Shown: in pieces, positions 1 to 12,321 of the stretch
How the letters are laid out: each line of letters begins with the position of its first letter
Position numbering within the stretch: the stretch's first letter is position 1
Source of the DNA: Pseudomonadota bacterium
GTDB taxonomy: Bacteria > CALINM01
Reading direction: 5' to 3'
Assembly (NCBI GenBank): GCA_026415985.1
Contig: JAOAGA010000006.1
Location: forward strand, 1 to 38,910
Length of the DNA stretch: 38,910 nt
Notes under the pieces: generated by a model
Databases searched by the model: none
The model's input: the letters and a program-made list of their open reading frames with translations, nothing else
What the model was told of the DNA's origin: nothing
Position numbers and translations under genes: made by a program

Positions 1-2
1 AG

Positions 3-124
3 GTTACACCAGTCAGAGAAGTCGATGACAGAAAGATAGGAGAGGGTAAACCGGGACCAGTTACCAAAAAGATTCAAAAGCTTTTTTTTGATATCGTTAA
101 GGGCAAGGTCAAGAAATACAGAGA

Positions 125-143
<19 letters not shown>
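3..143 (+). CDS. ilvE: Branched-chain amino acid aminotransferase, C-terminal end (partial)
   Basis: Only the last 46 codons are inside the window; the gene enters from the left. The reading frame beginning at base 3 gives [19 protein letters not shown], then a helix-rich tail ending in REWLEKV and a TAA at 141-143. The conserved [11 protein letters not shown] stretch and the terminal Y-R-E-W pattern are what I know from the end of class IV PLP aminotransferases of the IlvE type, which transaminate the keto acids of Leu, Ile and Val. The catalytic lysine lies upstream and cannot be checked. Its stop lies 19 bases inside the next gene, so the two are probably co-transcribed. The family call rests on a short stretch; D-amino acid aminotransferase relatives are less likely. 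Confidence 0.8.
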
Positions 144-2459
<2,316 letters not shown>

Positions 2460-2462
2460 GCT

Positions 2463-4019
2463 ATGAAAAAGGATAAACTTCATCAGGAAAGAGTTATTAT
2501 ACTTGATTTTGGTTCTCAATATACACAGCTAATAGCAAGGCGGGTTAGAGAGTCTAAGGTATACTGTGAGATATTTCCATACTCCGTATCACTGGAAGAA
2601 ATAAAAAATTTCAGTCCGAAAGGTATAATCCTTTCCGGTGGGCCTAAAAGCGTTTATGACAATGATGCACCTCTTGTCTCAAAGGATATATTTAATCTTA
2701 ATATACCTATCCTTGGCATCTGCTACGGAATGCAACTTATTACTCATCTTTTAGGTGGCAAGGTAGCAAGAGCAAAAGAGAGGGAGTATGGCTTTGCAAC
2801 CTTAAAAATCAAGGAAAAGGAAGATATTTTTTCCTATATTATAGAAGATGAAATACCCGTTTGGATGAGTCACGGTGATAGAATAGAAAAGCTTCCAAAA
2901 GGGTTTATTAGTATTGCTAAAACATCCAACTCCCCCTATGCGGGCATTAAAAACAAAAAAGGTAATGTTTTTGGAGTGCAGTTTCATCCTGAGGTTTACC
3001 ATACACCTCTTGGCAAGGATATAATCAGGGCATTTCTCTATAAGGTTTGCGGACTTAGGGGTCTCTGGAATATGCACTCTTTTGTGGAGAAAAGTATAGA
3101 AGAAATTAAGAAAACTGTTGGCAATAAAAAGGTCCTTTGTGCCCTTAGTGGCGGTGTTGACTCATCTGTTACAGCAGTTCTTATTAATGAGGCCATTGGT
3201 AAGAATCTATATTGTATCTTTGTTGATAATGGGCTTCTCAGAAAAAACGAAGCTCACAATGTTTTGCGTATGTTCAGGGATAACTTTGATATTAATCTGA
3301 AACTGGTCGATGCAAAGAACCTCTTTTTAAAAAGGCTGAAAAATATAATAGATCCCGAGCAAAAAAGGAAGATTATCGGACATACCTTTATTGAGGTATT
3401 CGAAAAAGAGGCAAAAAAAATTGGCAAGGTTGATTATCTGGCGCAGGGAACTTTGTACCCCGATGTTATTGAAAGTGTATCATTTAAGGGACCTTCTGCA
3501 GTAATTAAGAGTCATCATAATGTCGGAGGTCTTCCGGAGAAAATGAATCTTAAACTCATTGAACCATTGAGGGAGCTTTTCAAGGATGAGGTTAGAGAAG
3601 TTGGCAGAGAACTCGGTATCGGAGATGATATCATACTAAGACAACCATTCCCCGGACCGGGACTTGCGGTTAGGATTTTAGGTGAAGTGACAGAAGATAA
3701 GGTAAGGATATTACAGGATGTGGATGAGATAGTTGAAGAAGAGATGAAAAAAAGCGGTTATTACTGGAAGGTATGGCAATCTTTTCCTGTTTTACTACCC
3801 ATAAAAACTGTAGGTGTTATGGGCGACGAGAGAACCTATGATAATGTTATTGCTTTGAGGGTTGTAGAAAGCATGGACGGTATGACCGCAGACTGGGCAA
3901 GACTACCCTATGATTTGCTGGGTGAGATTTCCCGAAGAATTATCAATGAAGTCAAAGGCGTTAACAGGGTTGCCTACGATATAAGTTCAAAACCGCCAAG
4001 CACAATTGAGTGGGAGTAG
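2463..4019 (+). CDS. guaA: GMP synthase (glutamine-hydrolysing)
   Basis: Converts XMP to GMP using ATP and glutamine. The 518 residues carry both standard halves. The N-terminal class I glutamine amidotransferase has LGICYGMQL with nucleophile Cys87 and the His-x-Glu of the triad in QFHPEVYHT. The ATP pyrophosphatase half has the PP-loop SGGVDSS starting at Ser229, and the C-terminal dimerisation domain ends in the conserved KPPSTIEWE. The start lies three bases after the guaB stop with only a weak ribosome binding site, which suggests translational coupling. Nothing is missing or unusual in the protein. The adjacent dnaE begins six bases after its stop, extending the operon. Confidence 0.98.
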   Translation: MKKDKLHQERVIILDFGSQYTQLIARRVRESKVYCEIFPYSVSLEEIKNFSPKGIILSGGPKSVYDNDAPLVSKDIFNLNIPILGICYGMQLITHLLGGKVARAKEREYGFATLKIKEKEDIFSYIIEDEIPVWMSHGDRIEKLPKGFISIAKTSNSPYAGIKNKKGNVFGVQFHPEVYHTPLGKDIIRAFLYKVCGLRGLWNMHSFVEKSIEEIKKTVGNKKVLCALSGGVDSSVTAVLINEAIGKNLYCIFVDNGLLRKNEAHNVLRMFRDNFDINLKLVDAKNLFLKRLKNIIDPEQKRKIIGHTFIEVFEKEAKKIGKVDYLAQGTLYPDVIESVSFKGPSAVIKSHHNVGGLPEKMNLKLIEPLRELFKDEVREVGRELGIGDDIILRQPFPGPGLAVRILGEVTEDKVRILQDVDEIVEEEMKKSGYYWKVWQSFPVLLPIKTVGVMGDERTYDNVIALRVVESMDGMTADWARLPYDLLGEISRRIINEVKGVNRVAYDISSKPPSTIEWE

Positions 4020-4025
4020 TAGAAG

Positions 4026-7000
4026 ATGGCTTTTTCGGATTTTGTTCACTTGCATTTACATACCGAGTATAGCCTGCTGGATGGTGCTATAAGAGTAGAA
4101 GATGCCATAAAAAGGGCTGTTGAGTTTAATATGCCTGCCCTTGCCATAACAGACCATTCAAATATTTTTGGCTCCTACGAGTTTTTTGAAACAGCCCAAA
4201 ATGCGGGCATAAAGGCTATACTTGGTTGTGAAGTATATGTTGCTCCTGAAAGCAGGTTCAAAAAACAGCAAGGGACAGAGGGCGAAGGAAGTTCCTATCA
4301 TTTAGTATTACTCGTAAAAAATAATCAGGGTTATTCTAACCTCTGCAAACTTCTTACCTTAGCAAATTTTGAAGGATTTTTTTATAAGCCGAGAGTTGAC
4401 AAAGAAATTCTTGCTAAATACTCAGAAGGGTTGATAGCACTTTCTGCCTGTCTTAAGGGAGAGGTTGGTTTTCATATTGTAAAAGGTAAATATGATGAGG
4501 CAAAAAAACGTGCATTAGAATATAAAAATATTTTCGGAGAGGACTATTATTTAGAAATACAGGAAAACGGGCTCAAAGAACAGACCATTGCTAACGAGGG
4601 TATTATAAGGATATCAAAGGAGCTTAATATACCGCTTGTTGCTACCAATGATTGTCATTATTTACGGAAGGAAGATGCAAAGTTTCACGATGTACTTTTG
4701 TGTATTCAGACTCAAAAAACAATTGATGATCCCAAAAGGCTGAAAATGGAGAGTGATGAGTTTTATTTTAAATCTCCCGATGAGATGAAAAAAAGCTTTG
4801 CCCATATACCATCTGCTATAGAAAATACCGTCAAGATAGCAGACAAATGTTACTTTCAGTTTGAAGATACAGGGTATCATTTCCCTAATATAGGTATCCC
4901 TGAGGAAGAGATTGATAAAAAATTTACAGAGCTTGTCAGAAAGGGTTTTAACGATAAGATAGATAAATTACTTAAAGATAACGGTGGAAAATATACCCGA
5001 AAGGATTATGAAGACAGACTTGACTATGAGATTAGTATCATAAAAAAGATGGGTTTTGCCAGTTATTTTATTATTGTCTATGACTTTATCAATTTTGCTA
5101 AAGAAAACGATATCCCTGTTGGGCCGGGGAGAGGCTCTGCGGCGGGCAGTCTTGTTGCCTATTTTTTAGGTATTACAAATCTCGATCCCCTGAAATATAA
5201 TCTGCTTTTCGAGAGGTTTCTAAATGTAGACAGGGCGTCTATGCCTGATGTGGATGTTGATTTCTGTCATGACAGAAGAGATGAGGTAATAAACTATATC
5301 AAAAACAAGTATGGACAGGACATGGTTGCCCAGATAATAACCTTCGGAGCTATGAAGGCTAAGCAGGTTATAAAGGATGTGGCAAGGGCAATGAACAGGT
5401 CCTTTCAGGAGACAAATCTTATAACCAAGATGATGGGCAATGCCCCTACCATTCAGGATGCCCTGGAGAAAGAAGAAAATTTCAAAAAGGTCTATGAAGC
5501 AAGCCCTGAAAACAAAGAACTTATTGATTTTTCAATGGCGTTAGAGAAGTTACCAAGACATACATCAGTTCATGCGGCGGGGATAGTCATAGCGGATAAG
5601 CCCCTGGTTGAGTATATGCCTCTTCACAGGGGTAAAAATGAAGATGAAAGATTAACACAGTTTCCCATGAAATATATTGAAAAATTAGGTCTTATTAAGT
5701 TTGACATACTTGGTATCAAGACTCTTACCGCCATAAAAAATACTGTTGATATGGTCTATAAGAACAGAGGGATAAAGATTGATATAGATGCCCTTGATTT
5801 AAAAGATCCTAAAGTATATGAACTCCTTTCTCAGGGTGATACTACCGGTGTATTCCAGCTTGAAAGTAGCGGGATGAAAGAATATTTAAGGAAACTTAAA
5901 CCTACTGTCTTTGAAGAGATAATAGCCATGAATGCCCTTTACAGGCCCGGCCCGTTGGGAAGCGGAATGGTGGAAAGCTTTATCCTAAGAAAGCATGGAA
6001 AAGAGAAGGTTGATTACGATTTTCCTGAACTAAAAGATATTCTTTCTGATACATATGGCGTTATTGTATATCAGGAACAGGCTATGCAGATAGCATCGAG
6101 GATAGGTGGTTTTTCAAAGGGAGAAGCAGATAATTTAAGAAAGGTTATCAGTAAAAAGAAGGTTTCTGAGCTTCCGAAAATTAAGGAAGAGTTTTTAAAA
6201 AGGGCTGTTGAGAAAGGGTTTGAGAGAGGAAAGGCTGAAAAATTATTTGAAAAAATTGAAAAGTTCGGTGAGTATGGCTTCAACAAATCTCACTCTGCTG
6301 CTTATGCACTTGTGGCCTATCAGACTGCCTATTTAAAAGCCTATTATCCTGCGGAGTTCATTTCTTCCCTTATGAACATAGAAATTGATAAGAGCGAGAG
6401 AATTGTTGTTTATATAAACGAGTGTAAGAAGAAAGGCATAGAGGTCCTTCCTCCGGATATAAATGAAAGTCTGGAAAGTTTTACCGTTACAAAAGATGGT
6501 AAGATCAGGTTTGGATTAACTGCCATAAAAAATGTAGGTAAATCAGCTGTATTAGATATACTGGAAGAGAGAAAAAACGGTATCTTTAAGGATTTTGTGG
6601 ATTTTCTAAAAAGGATTTCCGGCAGAAAGATTAACAAGAGCGTTATTGAAAGCCTTATAAAAAGCGGAGCTATGGATTGTTTGGGCGGGCACAGAGGTCA
6701 GCTTTTAGAGCATTATGAGGCAATTCTTGATAAATTATCTCAGCGAAAAGGTAAAAGTCAGCCGGGTATGATGAATATCTTTTTTGAAGACGAAGTTGTA
6801 GAGGAAAATATTTTTCTGCCCGATTCTCCTGAGTTATCGAGATCTCAGATACTCTCCTTTGAAAAGGATGTATTGGGTTTTTATTTTTCTGGCCATCCGC
6901 TTCTTGACTATCAGGAACAGATAGAAAGCCTTTCAGATGTAACAGTATCTAAGATACATAACTATGAGAACAACAGAAGTGTTTCGATAGTTGGGTCGGT

Positions 7001-7508
7001 ACTGACACTTTCGGAAAAAAAGATAAAAAAGAATAACAGAAAGTTTGCCATTCTGAACTTTGAAGATCTTACAGGCAACATTGAGGTGGCGGTATACTCA
7101 GAGCCTTATGAAAAATATAAAAAAATTCTTTTTAGTGATAAACCTATATATATTAAAGGTTTTGTCAGTAAGGAAGACAACAAGACTAAGATCATCGCAA
7201 ATGTTATTATGTCAATAGAAGAGGCGTGGGCTAAGGAGATTAAAGGAGTCAGAGTAAATCTAAACAAAGAAAGTTTAGACGAAAATATTCTCAGGGAGCT
7301 GAAAACCTTCTTGAAAACCTATAAAGGCTCAAACAATGTTCCTGTTACCATATCGGTACCTATTGAGGATAATAAAGAGGCAGATATATTAATACCAGAG
7401 GAGTACTGGATAGAGCCATCACCAAGTTTTTACGAAAATTTCAGGACCTGTTTTAAAAACGGTTATGCTACGTTTACAAAAGAAGAGGTATTTTTAAATG
7501 GGCGATAA
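4026..7508 (+). CDS. dnaE: DNA polymerase III alpha subunit, with intact PHP metal site
   Basis: Replicative DNA polymerase catalytic subunit, 1160 residues, full length for a DnaE1. An N-terminal PHP domain (about 5-290) is followed by the palm with GPGRGSAAGSLVAY and the catalytic aspartates D408 and D410 in PDVDVDF, with the third, D560, in KFDILGIKTL. Then come fingers, the (HhH)2 region and an OB fold (about 985-1070, SIVGSVLTLSEKK to GNIEVAVYSE). All nine PHP ligand positions I can align are metal-binding: H10, H12, D19, H44, E69, H92, C142, D209 and H211. Several of these are lost in E. coli DnaE, so this enzyme may carry its own Zn-dependent proofreading exonuclease, as shown for Thermus. 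The 3' end overlaps pheA by 11 bases. Confidence 0.97.
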   Translation: MAFSDFVHLHLHTEYSLLDGAIRVEDAIKRAVEFNMPALAITDHSNIFGSYEFFETAQNAGIKAILGCEVYVAPESRFKKQQGTEGEGSSYHLVLLVKNNQGYSNLCKLLTLANFEGFFYKPRVDKEILAKYSEGLIALSACLKGEVGFHIVKGKYDEAKKRALEYKNIFGEDYYLEIQENGLKEQTIANEGIIRISKELNIPLVATNDCHYLRKEDAKFHDVLLCIQTQKTIDDPKRLKMESDEFYFKSPDEMKKSFAHIPSAIENTVKIADKCYFQFEDTGYHFPNIGIPEEEIDKKFTELVRKGFNDKIDKLLKDNGGKYTRKDYEDRLDYEISIIKKMGFASYFIIVYDFINFAKENDIPVGPGRGSAAGSLVAYFLGITNLDPLKYNLLFERFLNVDRASMPDVDVDFCHDRRDEVINYIKNKYGQDMVAQIITFGAMKAKQVIKDVARAMNRSFQETNLITKMMGNAPTIQDALEKEENFKKVYEASPENKELIDFSMALEKLPRHTSVHAAGIVIADKPLVEYMPLHRGKNEDERLTQFPMKYIEKLGLIKFDILGIKTLTAIKNTVDMVYKNRGIKIDIDALDLKDPKVYELLSQGDTTGVFQLESSGMKEYLRKLKPTVFEEIIAMNALYRPGPLGSGMVESFILRKHGKEKVDYDFPELKDILSDTYGVIVYQEQAMQIASRIGGFSKGEADNLRKVISKKKVSELPKIKEEFLKRAVEKGFERGKAEKLFEKIEKFGEYGFNKSHSAAYALVAYQTAYLKAYYPAEFISSLMNIEIDKSERIVVYINECKKKGIEVLPPDINESLESFTVTKDGKIRFGLTAIKNVGKSAVLDILEERKNGIFKDFVDFLKRISGRKINKSVIESLIKSGAMDCLGGHRGQLLEHYEAILDKLSQRKGKSQPGMMNIFFEDEVVEENIFLPDSPELSRSQILSFEKDVLGFYFSGHPLLDYQEQIESLSDVTVSKIHNYENNRSVSIVGSVLTLSEKKIKKNNRKFAILNFEDLTGNIEVAVYSEPYEKYKKILFSDKPIYIKGFVSKEDNKTKIIANVIMSIEEAWAKEIKGVRVNLNKESLDENILRELKTFLKTYKGSNNVPVTISVPIEDNKEADILIPEEYWIEPSPSFYENFRTCFKNGYATFTKEEVFLNGR

Positions 7509-8592
7509 TCAGAGTAAAGAGCTTAAAAAAGTCAGAGATGAGATAGATAAGATTGATGATAGTATTCTTGATTTGCTCGAAAAGAGGGCAAGGCTTGTTA
7601 AAGAGGTTGCAAAGATTAAGAAAAAGATTAAGTCAGGGTTTTATGTCCCCCATAGAGAGGAAGAGATAATAAAACGACTTACAGAAAAGAGCAAAGGTTA
7701 TTTTCCAAAAAATGCAATCAAACCAGTCTTCAGAGAAATTATCTCTGCCTGTTTGTCTTTGGAAAAGCCTCTTAAAGTGGCCTTTTTAGGCCCGTCTGCT
7801 ACATTTACCCACGATGCAGCACTCAGATATTTTGGTCAGAACGCTCAATACGTTCCCTTAAGGGCTATATCTGATATATTCGACGATGTTGCAAAGGGAA
7901 GATCTGACTTGGGAGTTGTCCCTGTAGAAAATTCCACCGAAGGAGTTGTTTCCTATACCCTTGATATGTTTCTGAAATATGATCTTCTTATAAGTGGAGA
8001 GATAATATTACCTATAACTCATTGTCTTATCTCAAGGCTCACAAAAAAAGAGGAGATCAGAAAAATTTATTCTCACCCTCAGGCCTTTGCTCAATGCAGA
8101 CAGTGGATAGAAAAAAACCTGCCTAATTGTGTGTTAATTGAGGTTAACAGCACCGCAGAGGCTGCTGAGATGGCAAAAAAGGATGAGGATGCCTCATCGG
8201 CTATAGCGGGGGAGTCTGCTTCAAAAATTTATGATTTGAATATTGTTGAGAGAAATATTCAGGACATTAATGAAAACTCAACAAGGTTTCTTATTATAGG
8301 TAAGATTAAACACAAAAAGACCGGTAATGACAAGACAAGCATTCTTTTCTCTATAAAAGATGAGCCCGGTGCCCTTTACAATATGCTGTCACCATTTGCA
8401 AAAAGGAATATCAATCTCACCAAGATAGAATCAAGGCCGGTTAAGACCAAAGCCTGGGAGTATGTCTTTTTTGTTGATCTTGACGGGCACATAGATGAAA
8501 AAATTGTCTTTGAAGCAGTTGAAGAGTTGAGAGAAAAAAGTGTTTTCTTAAAGGTTATAGGTTCTTATCCAAAATTTAAAAGGGAGGAATAA
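7498..8592 (+). CDS. pheA: Bifunctional chorismate mutase / prephenate dehydratase (P-protein)
   Basis: Makes phenylpyruvate from chorismate in two steps. Residues 1-90 are an AroQ-type all-helical chorismate mutase (RDEIDKIDDSILDLLEKRA, then VPHREEEII). Residues 92-270 are the dehydratase (VAFLGPSATFTHDAAL, VPVENSTEG), with the catalytic threonine in NSTRF at T262-R263-F264. Residues 280-360 are an ACT domain with GALYNML and the ESRP motif that forms the phenylalanine feedback site in this family. The 364-residue length is typical of the P-protein. It overlaps dnaE by 11 bases and hisC starts three bases after its stop, so it heads an aromatic amino-acid block. Phenylalanine feedback inhibition is expected from the intact ESRP motif. 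Confidence 0.97.
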   Translation: MGDNQSKELKKVRDEIDKIDDSILDLLEKRARLVKEVAKIKKKIKSGFYVPHREEEIIKRLTEKSKGYFPKNAIKPVFREIISACLSLEKPLKVAFLGPSATFTHDAALRYFGQNAQYVPLRAISDIFDDVAKGRSDLGVVPVENSTEGVVSYTLDMFLKYDLLISGEIILPITHCLISRLTKKEEIRKIYSHPQAFAQCRQWIEKNLPNCVLIEVNSTAEAAEMAKKDEDASSAIAGESASKIYDLNIVERNIQDINENSTRFLIIGKIKHKKTGNDKTSILFSIKDEPGALYNMLSPFAKRNINLTKIESRPVKTKAWEYVFFVDLDGHIDEKIVFEAVEELREKSVFLKVIGSYPKFKREE

Positions 8593-8595
8593 CAG

Positions 8596-9681
8596 ATGAA
8601 GGTTGGAAGCCACATTGAAAAGTTAATACCCTACATTCCGGGAAAGCCGGTGGAGGAGCTGGAAAGAGAGTTGGGAATTAAGTCTGCGGTGAAGCTTGCA
8701 AGCAATGAAAATCCGCTGGGACCATCAAAAAAGGGTATTGCTATGATGAAAAAATATATCAACAGCCTTCATCGATACCCCGAAGGGGGTTGCTATTATT
8801 TAGCTAAGAAATTATCAGAAAAAATAAAGGTTCCTATGGAAAACATAATGTTTGGTAATGGTTCCAATGAAGTTCTTGAGATTATCGGCAGGACCTTCTA
8901 TGAATCAGGTGATGAGATAATTTTTTCTCAATATGCCTTTATTGTTTATAAATTGGTTGCACAGGCATTGGGTGCTAAATATTATGAAGTTCCCGCAAAG
9001 GGGCTTGCTCATGATTTGGATAAGATTGGGGAACATATTACAAAAAAGACAAAGATAATATATCTGGCTAACCCAAACAACCCTACGGGAACGATGTTTG
9101 GCAGAAAAGAGTTTGAAGGTTTTATGAAAAAGGTTCCGGAAAATATATTAGTTGTGCTTGATGAGGCATATAGTGAGTATGTGGAAGATAAAAATTATCC
9201 CGATGGTTTAAGTTATCTTAAAAGATATAAAAATCTTATTGTAGTAAGGACCTTTTCAAAAATTTACGGTCTTGCAGGACTGCGGGTTGGCTATGCCGTT
9301 GCTGAAAAGGGAATTATTGATTATATGAACAGGGTCAGGGAACCCTTTAATGTAAATACCCTTGCTCAGTTTGCAGCATTAGGTGCCCTCGATGATGAGG
9401 ACCATATAAAAAGGACGAAGGATCTTACAAAAGAAGGACTGGAATATCTTTATAAAGAGTTTAAAAAGCTAAAAATAGACTATGAAAAATCCTACGGAAA
9501 TTTCGTTCTTATGAAATCGCCGGTAAACTCAATGGAGCTTTACAATAAACTTCTTAAAGAAGGTGTCATTGTAAGACCTGTAGGTGGTTACGGATTGCCG
9601 GAATATCTGAGAGTTTCTGTAGGTTTGATGGAAGAAAACAAAAAATTTATTAAGGCTTTAAAGAAAATATTGAAAAACTGA
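8596..9681 (+). CDS. hisC: Histidinol-phosphate / aromatic aminotransferase
   Basis: A fold-type I PLP aminotransferase of 361 residues in the HisC family. Seen: [12 protein letters not shown] near the N-terminus, [19 protein letters not shown], and the Schiff-base lysine K222 in [15 protein letters not shown]. The last conserved arginine lies in the segment [15 protein letters not shown] at 8581-8587 sits eight bases before the ATG. It lies between the genes for phenylpyruvate formation and DAHP synthase rather than in a his operon. I infer that its main job here is the last transamination step to Phe and Tyr, perhaps with histidinol-phosphate as a second substrate, as known for Bacillus subtilis HisC. 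Sequence alone does not decide specificity. Confidence 0.9.
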   Translation: MKVGSHIEKLIPYIPGKPVEELERELGIKSAVKLASNENPLGPSKKGIAMMKKYINSLHRYPEGGCYYLAKKLSEKIKVPMENIMFGNGSNEVLEIIGRTFYESGDEIIFSQYAFIVYKLVAQALGAKYYEVPAKGLAHDLDKIGEHITKKTKIIYLANPNNPTGTMFGRKEFEGFMKKVPENILVVLDEAYSEYVEDKNYPDGLSYLKRYKNLIVVRTFSKIYGLAGLRVGYAVAEKGIIDYMNRVREPFNVNTLAQFAALGALDDEDHIKRTKDLTKEGLEYLYKEFKKLKIDYEKSYGNFVLMKSPVNSMELYNKLLKEGVIVRPVGGYGLPEYLRVSVGLMEENKKFIKALKKILKN

Positions 9682-9700
9682 TAAACAGGAGGAATCCTTT

Positions 9701-10717
9701 ATGATATTTGTAATGAAAAAAGATGCAACAGATAAGGAAATACAGGATGTAATAGAGTTAATTCAGAAATATGGTTTAAAACCACATCTCTCAAAGGGTG
9801 AAGAAAGAACAATAATCGGTGCTATCGGAGATGAGTCAAAAATCCGAAATCTGCCCTTTGAGTCTTTTCCGGGAATTGAAAATGCTGTTCCGATTTTAAA
9901 ACCATACAAACTTGTCAGCAGAGATTTTCAAAAAGAAGATACAATAATAGACGTAGAAGGCATTAGTATCGGAGGTAAAAACATTGTTGTCGTCGCGGGT
10001 CCCTGTGCTGTTGAGAACAGGGAGATACTTTTTGAAACTGCCCGGGAAGTTAAAGAGGGGGGAGCCAGATTTTTAAGAGGCGGTGCCTATAAACCAAGAA
10101 CTTCTCCTTACACCTTTCAGGGACTTGGTGAGGAGGGTCTGAAATTATTATATGAAGCAAAAATGGAGTTTGGACTCCCTGTAATTACCGAGCTTATGGA
10201 TCCCCGGGATACAGACCTTTTATGCAAATATGCAGATATCATCCAGATTGGCGCAAGAAATATGCAGAACTTCAGATTATTATTAGAGGTTGGAAAGATA
10301 GATAAGCCCGTAATACTGAAAAGAGGACTAAGCTCTACGATTAATGAGCTTCTCATGGCAGCGGAATACATTGCCTCGGAAGGCAACAAAAAGATTATCC
10401 TTTGTGAAAGAGGTATCAGAACCTTTGAGACCGCTACGCGAAACACCTTAGACCTCTCCGCTATTCCATTAATAAAAAAATTGAGTCATCTGCCGGTTTT
10501 TGTTGATCCAAGTCACGGAACAGGTCACTGGGATTTAGTAGCTCCTATGTCTCTTTCAGCTATAGCCTGCGGTGCCGATGGTCTTATGATAGAGGTTCAT
10601 CCCCAGCCTGATAAGGCATTAAGTGACGGCTCCCAGTCACTTAAACCAAAAAAATTTGCAGATCTGATGAAAAAAATAAGAGAAATTGCTAAACTGGTGG
10701 ACAGAAGCTGTGAATGA
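9701..10717 (+). CDS. aroF: 3-deoxy-7-phosphoheptulonate (DAHP) synthase, class I-beta with regulatory N-domain
   Basis: First enzyme of the shikimate pathway, condensing phosphoenolpyruvate and erythrose 4-phosphate. At 338 residues it has the length I recall for the Thermotoga maritima enzyme and the same layout. An N-terminal ferredoxin/ACT-like domain (1-70, [19 protein letters not shown]) is followed by a TIM barrel with AGPCAVE (metal-binding Cys), [40 protein letters not shown] and VDPSHGTGH. In T. maritima the N-domain binds tyrosine and shuts the active site; the same control is inferred here. AGGAGG at 9687-9692 lies eight bases before the ATG. The downstream tyrA start overlaps its end. 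Confidence 0.97.
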   Translation: MIFVMKKDATDKEIQDVIELIQKYGLKPHLSKGEERTIIGAIGDESKIRNLPFESFPGIENAVPILKPYKLVSRDFQKEDTIIDVEGISIGGKNIVVVAGPCAVENREILFETAREVKEGGARFLRGGAYKPRTSPYTFQGLGEEGLKLLYEAKMEFGLPVITELMDPRDTDLLCKYADIIQIGARNMQNFRLLLEVGKIDKPVILKRGLSSTINELLMAAEYIASEGNKKIILCERGIRTFETATRNTLDLSAIPLIKKLSHLPVFVDPSHGTGHWDLVAPMSLSAIACGADGLMIEVHPQPDKALSDGSQSLKPKKFADLMKKIREIAKLVDRSCE

Positions 10718-11567
10718 GCCCCGATTTAACAGGTTAGGAGTAATTGGAGTAGGACTCATCGGTGCCTCCTTTGCCTTAGCTTTCAGGGAGAGAAAGCTAT
10801 GTAAAGAGATATGGGGATACTCCTTATCCGGTAACTCTGCAATAAAGGCATCAGAGCTTGGTATTATAGATAGAAAAATTGACACTATAAAAGAAATAGG
10901 GGAGGGGTGTGATATTATAGTTGTATCCACCCCCGTTTTAACTATCCCTGATATACTAAGAGAGTTATCTCTTTATGTTTCCAAAGATACGATTGTAACT
11001 GACGGAGGTAGTGTAAAAAATTTTGTCATCAATGCAGAAAAATTTTTTAAGTATAAAAACTATGTTGGTGCCCATCCTATAGCAGGCACTGAGAAATCGG
11101 GACCAGAAGCAGGTTTTTCAAGTCTTTTTGATGGAAGTCTTTGTATAGTTGTAGAGACTAAAAATACATCAAAGAAATATCTGAAACGTGTAGTTCAAAT
11201 CTGGGAAAGTGTGGGAATGACAGTAGAAATTACTTCTCCCGAAACCCATGATGAGATAATGGCTTATGTCAGTCATATGCCCCATACGATATCTTTCAGT
11301 TTGGCCTTTTCTGTTAAAGACAAGTTATATAACGGTAAAAAACTTATCAAATATGCAGGAGGAGGCTTCAGAGATTTTACCAGAATTGCAAAAAGCGATG
11401 CCAGAATGTGGACCGATATTTTTCTTTCTAACAAAGGCAACGTTTTAAAAGCCATAGATGATTTTCAGAAAAGTCTTGAAGAGCTTAAAAAAATGATTGA
11501 AAATTCCAGTGAAAGTGATATATTTAAATTTCTTGATAGCTCCAAAAGGGCTCTTTTGGAAAGGTAA
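10710..11567 (+). CDS. tyrA: Prephenate dehydrogenase
   Basis: Oxidatively decarboxylates prephenate to 4-hydroxyphenylpyruvate, the tyrosine branch. It opens with a Rossmann motif [16 protein letters not shown] and shows [15 protein letters not shown] and the helical C-terminal half with [12 protein letters not shown], both typical of the TyrA family. I chose the GTG at 10710, which overlaps the aroF stop by eight bases and puts nine residues before the dinucleotide-binding strand (285 residues). A longer reading from TTG 10686 would add eight residues inside aroF and is less likely. No ACT domain is present. It closes the pheA-hisC-aroF-tyrA block. EPSP synthase, which often follows tyrA in related gene orders, is absent; the next gene is a response regulator. 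Confidence 0.93.
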   Translation: MNEPRFNRLGVIGVGLIGASFALAFRERKLCKEIWGYSLSGNSAIKASELGIIDRKIDTIKEIGEGCDIIVVSTPVLTIPDILRELSLYVSKDTIVTDGGSVKNFVINAEKFFKYKNYVGAHPIAGTEKSGPEAGFSSLFDGSLCIVVETKNTSKKYLKRVVQIWESVGMTVEITSPETHDEIMAYVSHMPHTISFSLAFSVKDKLYNGKKLIKYAGGGFRDFTRIAKSDARMWTDIFLSNKGNVLKAIDDFQKSLEELKKMIENSSESDIFKFLDSSKRALLER

Positions 11568-11588
11568 AGGACTTATTTTTTTAATTTA

Positions 11589-11609
11589 ATTGTGATACAA
11601 TATCACAAT
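11589..11609. promoter_or_regulatory. 21-bp palindrome with TGTGA/TCACA half-sites upstream of the response regulator
   Basis: Arms ATTGTGATA (11589-11597) and TATCACAAT (11601-11609) are perfect inverted copies around a three-base centre. A TACAAT hexamer (11596-11601) inside it could be a -10 element, although a good -35 is not seen. The half-sites look like those of CRP or Rex. The gap between TGTGA and TCACA is seven bases, one more than either consensus, so the binder is uncertain. It could instead act as an RNA hairpin upstream of the ribosome binding site. Confidence 0.55.
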
Positions 11610-11634
11610 CAGATTAAAACAGTGGAGGAGAAAG

Positions 11635-12306
11635 ATGAAAATATTGTTGGTTGAAGATGAAAAAAAGGTTGCCAATCTTATAAAAAAGGGCTTTGAAGAA
11701 GAAGGCCTTTCCGTAGATGTTGCAGAAGATGGCAACAAGGCAGTAGATTTTGTAAACTCCAATGATTATGATCTTATAATACTCGATATAATGCTTCCCG
11801 GTAAGGACGGGTATCAGGTTCTAAAGGAGATAAAAAACAGAGGTATTGTTAAACCCATTATGATGCTTACCGCAAAGGATACAACTCAGGATAAGGTTAT
11901 GGGGCTTGACGCCGGAGCGGATGACTACATGACAAAACCTTTTGCCTTTGAAGAGCTCCTTGCAAGGGTGAGAGCTCTCTTAAGAAGAGGACATGCCATA
12001 GAGAAGGCTTTGCCAATCCAGATTCATGACCTCGTAATAGATCCCGTTACGAGAAAGGTAACAAGGGCGGGTAAAGAGATAGAACTTACCTCGAAAGAAT
12101 ATGGTTTGCTTGAGTATATGGCAAGAAACAAGAACAGAATACTTACAAGAACAATGATAGCTGAAAATGTATGGGAGTATCAGTTTGATAGTCTTACCAA
12201 TATAATCGATGTCTATATAAACTACCTCAGAAGAAAGATAGATAAGGATAGCTCAAGAAAACTTATCCACACAGTCCGCGGTGTGGGATATATGTTAAAA
12301 GATTAG
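11635..12306 (+). CDS. Response regulator, OmpR/PhoB family
   Basis: Two-component transcription factor of 223 residues. The receiver domain (1-115) has the acidic pair E7-D8, phospho-acceptor D51 in LIILDIMLPG, T79 and K101 in YMTKPF. A winged-helix DNA-binding domain (about 128-223) shows ELTSKEYGLLEYMARN and the recognition-helix region LTNIIDVYINYLRRKID, ending VRGVGYML as usual for this family. GGAGGAG at 11624-11630 lies four bases before the ATG. The histidine kinase follows 15 bases downstream. The target genes are unknown. The palindrome at 11589-11609 lies directly upstream; OmpR-type regulators bind direct repeats, so it is more likely a site for another regulator. Confidence 0.95.
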   Translation: MKILLVEDEKKVANLIKKGFEEEGLSVDVAEDGNKAVDFVNSNDYDLIILDIMLPGKDGYQVLKEIKNRGIVKPIMMLTAKDTTQDKVMGLDAGADDYMTKPFAFEELLARVRALLRRGHAIEKALPIQIHDLVIDPVTRKVTRAGKEIELTSKEYGLLEYMARNKNRILTRTMIAENVWEYQFDSLTNIIDVYINYLRRKIDKDSSRKLIHTVRGVGYMLKD

Positions 12307-12321
12307 TTTTTTATAAACATA

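Noticed and set aside
10686-10709. Longer tyrA start at TTG 10686
   Set aside because: It would add eight residues inside aroF without a ribosome binding site; GTG 10710 gives the usual short lead-in to the Rossmann motif.
11589-11609. Calling the palindrome a CRP or Rex site outright
   Set aside because: The spacer between half-sites is seven bases, not six, so the binder is left open.
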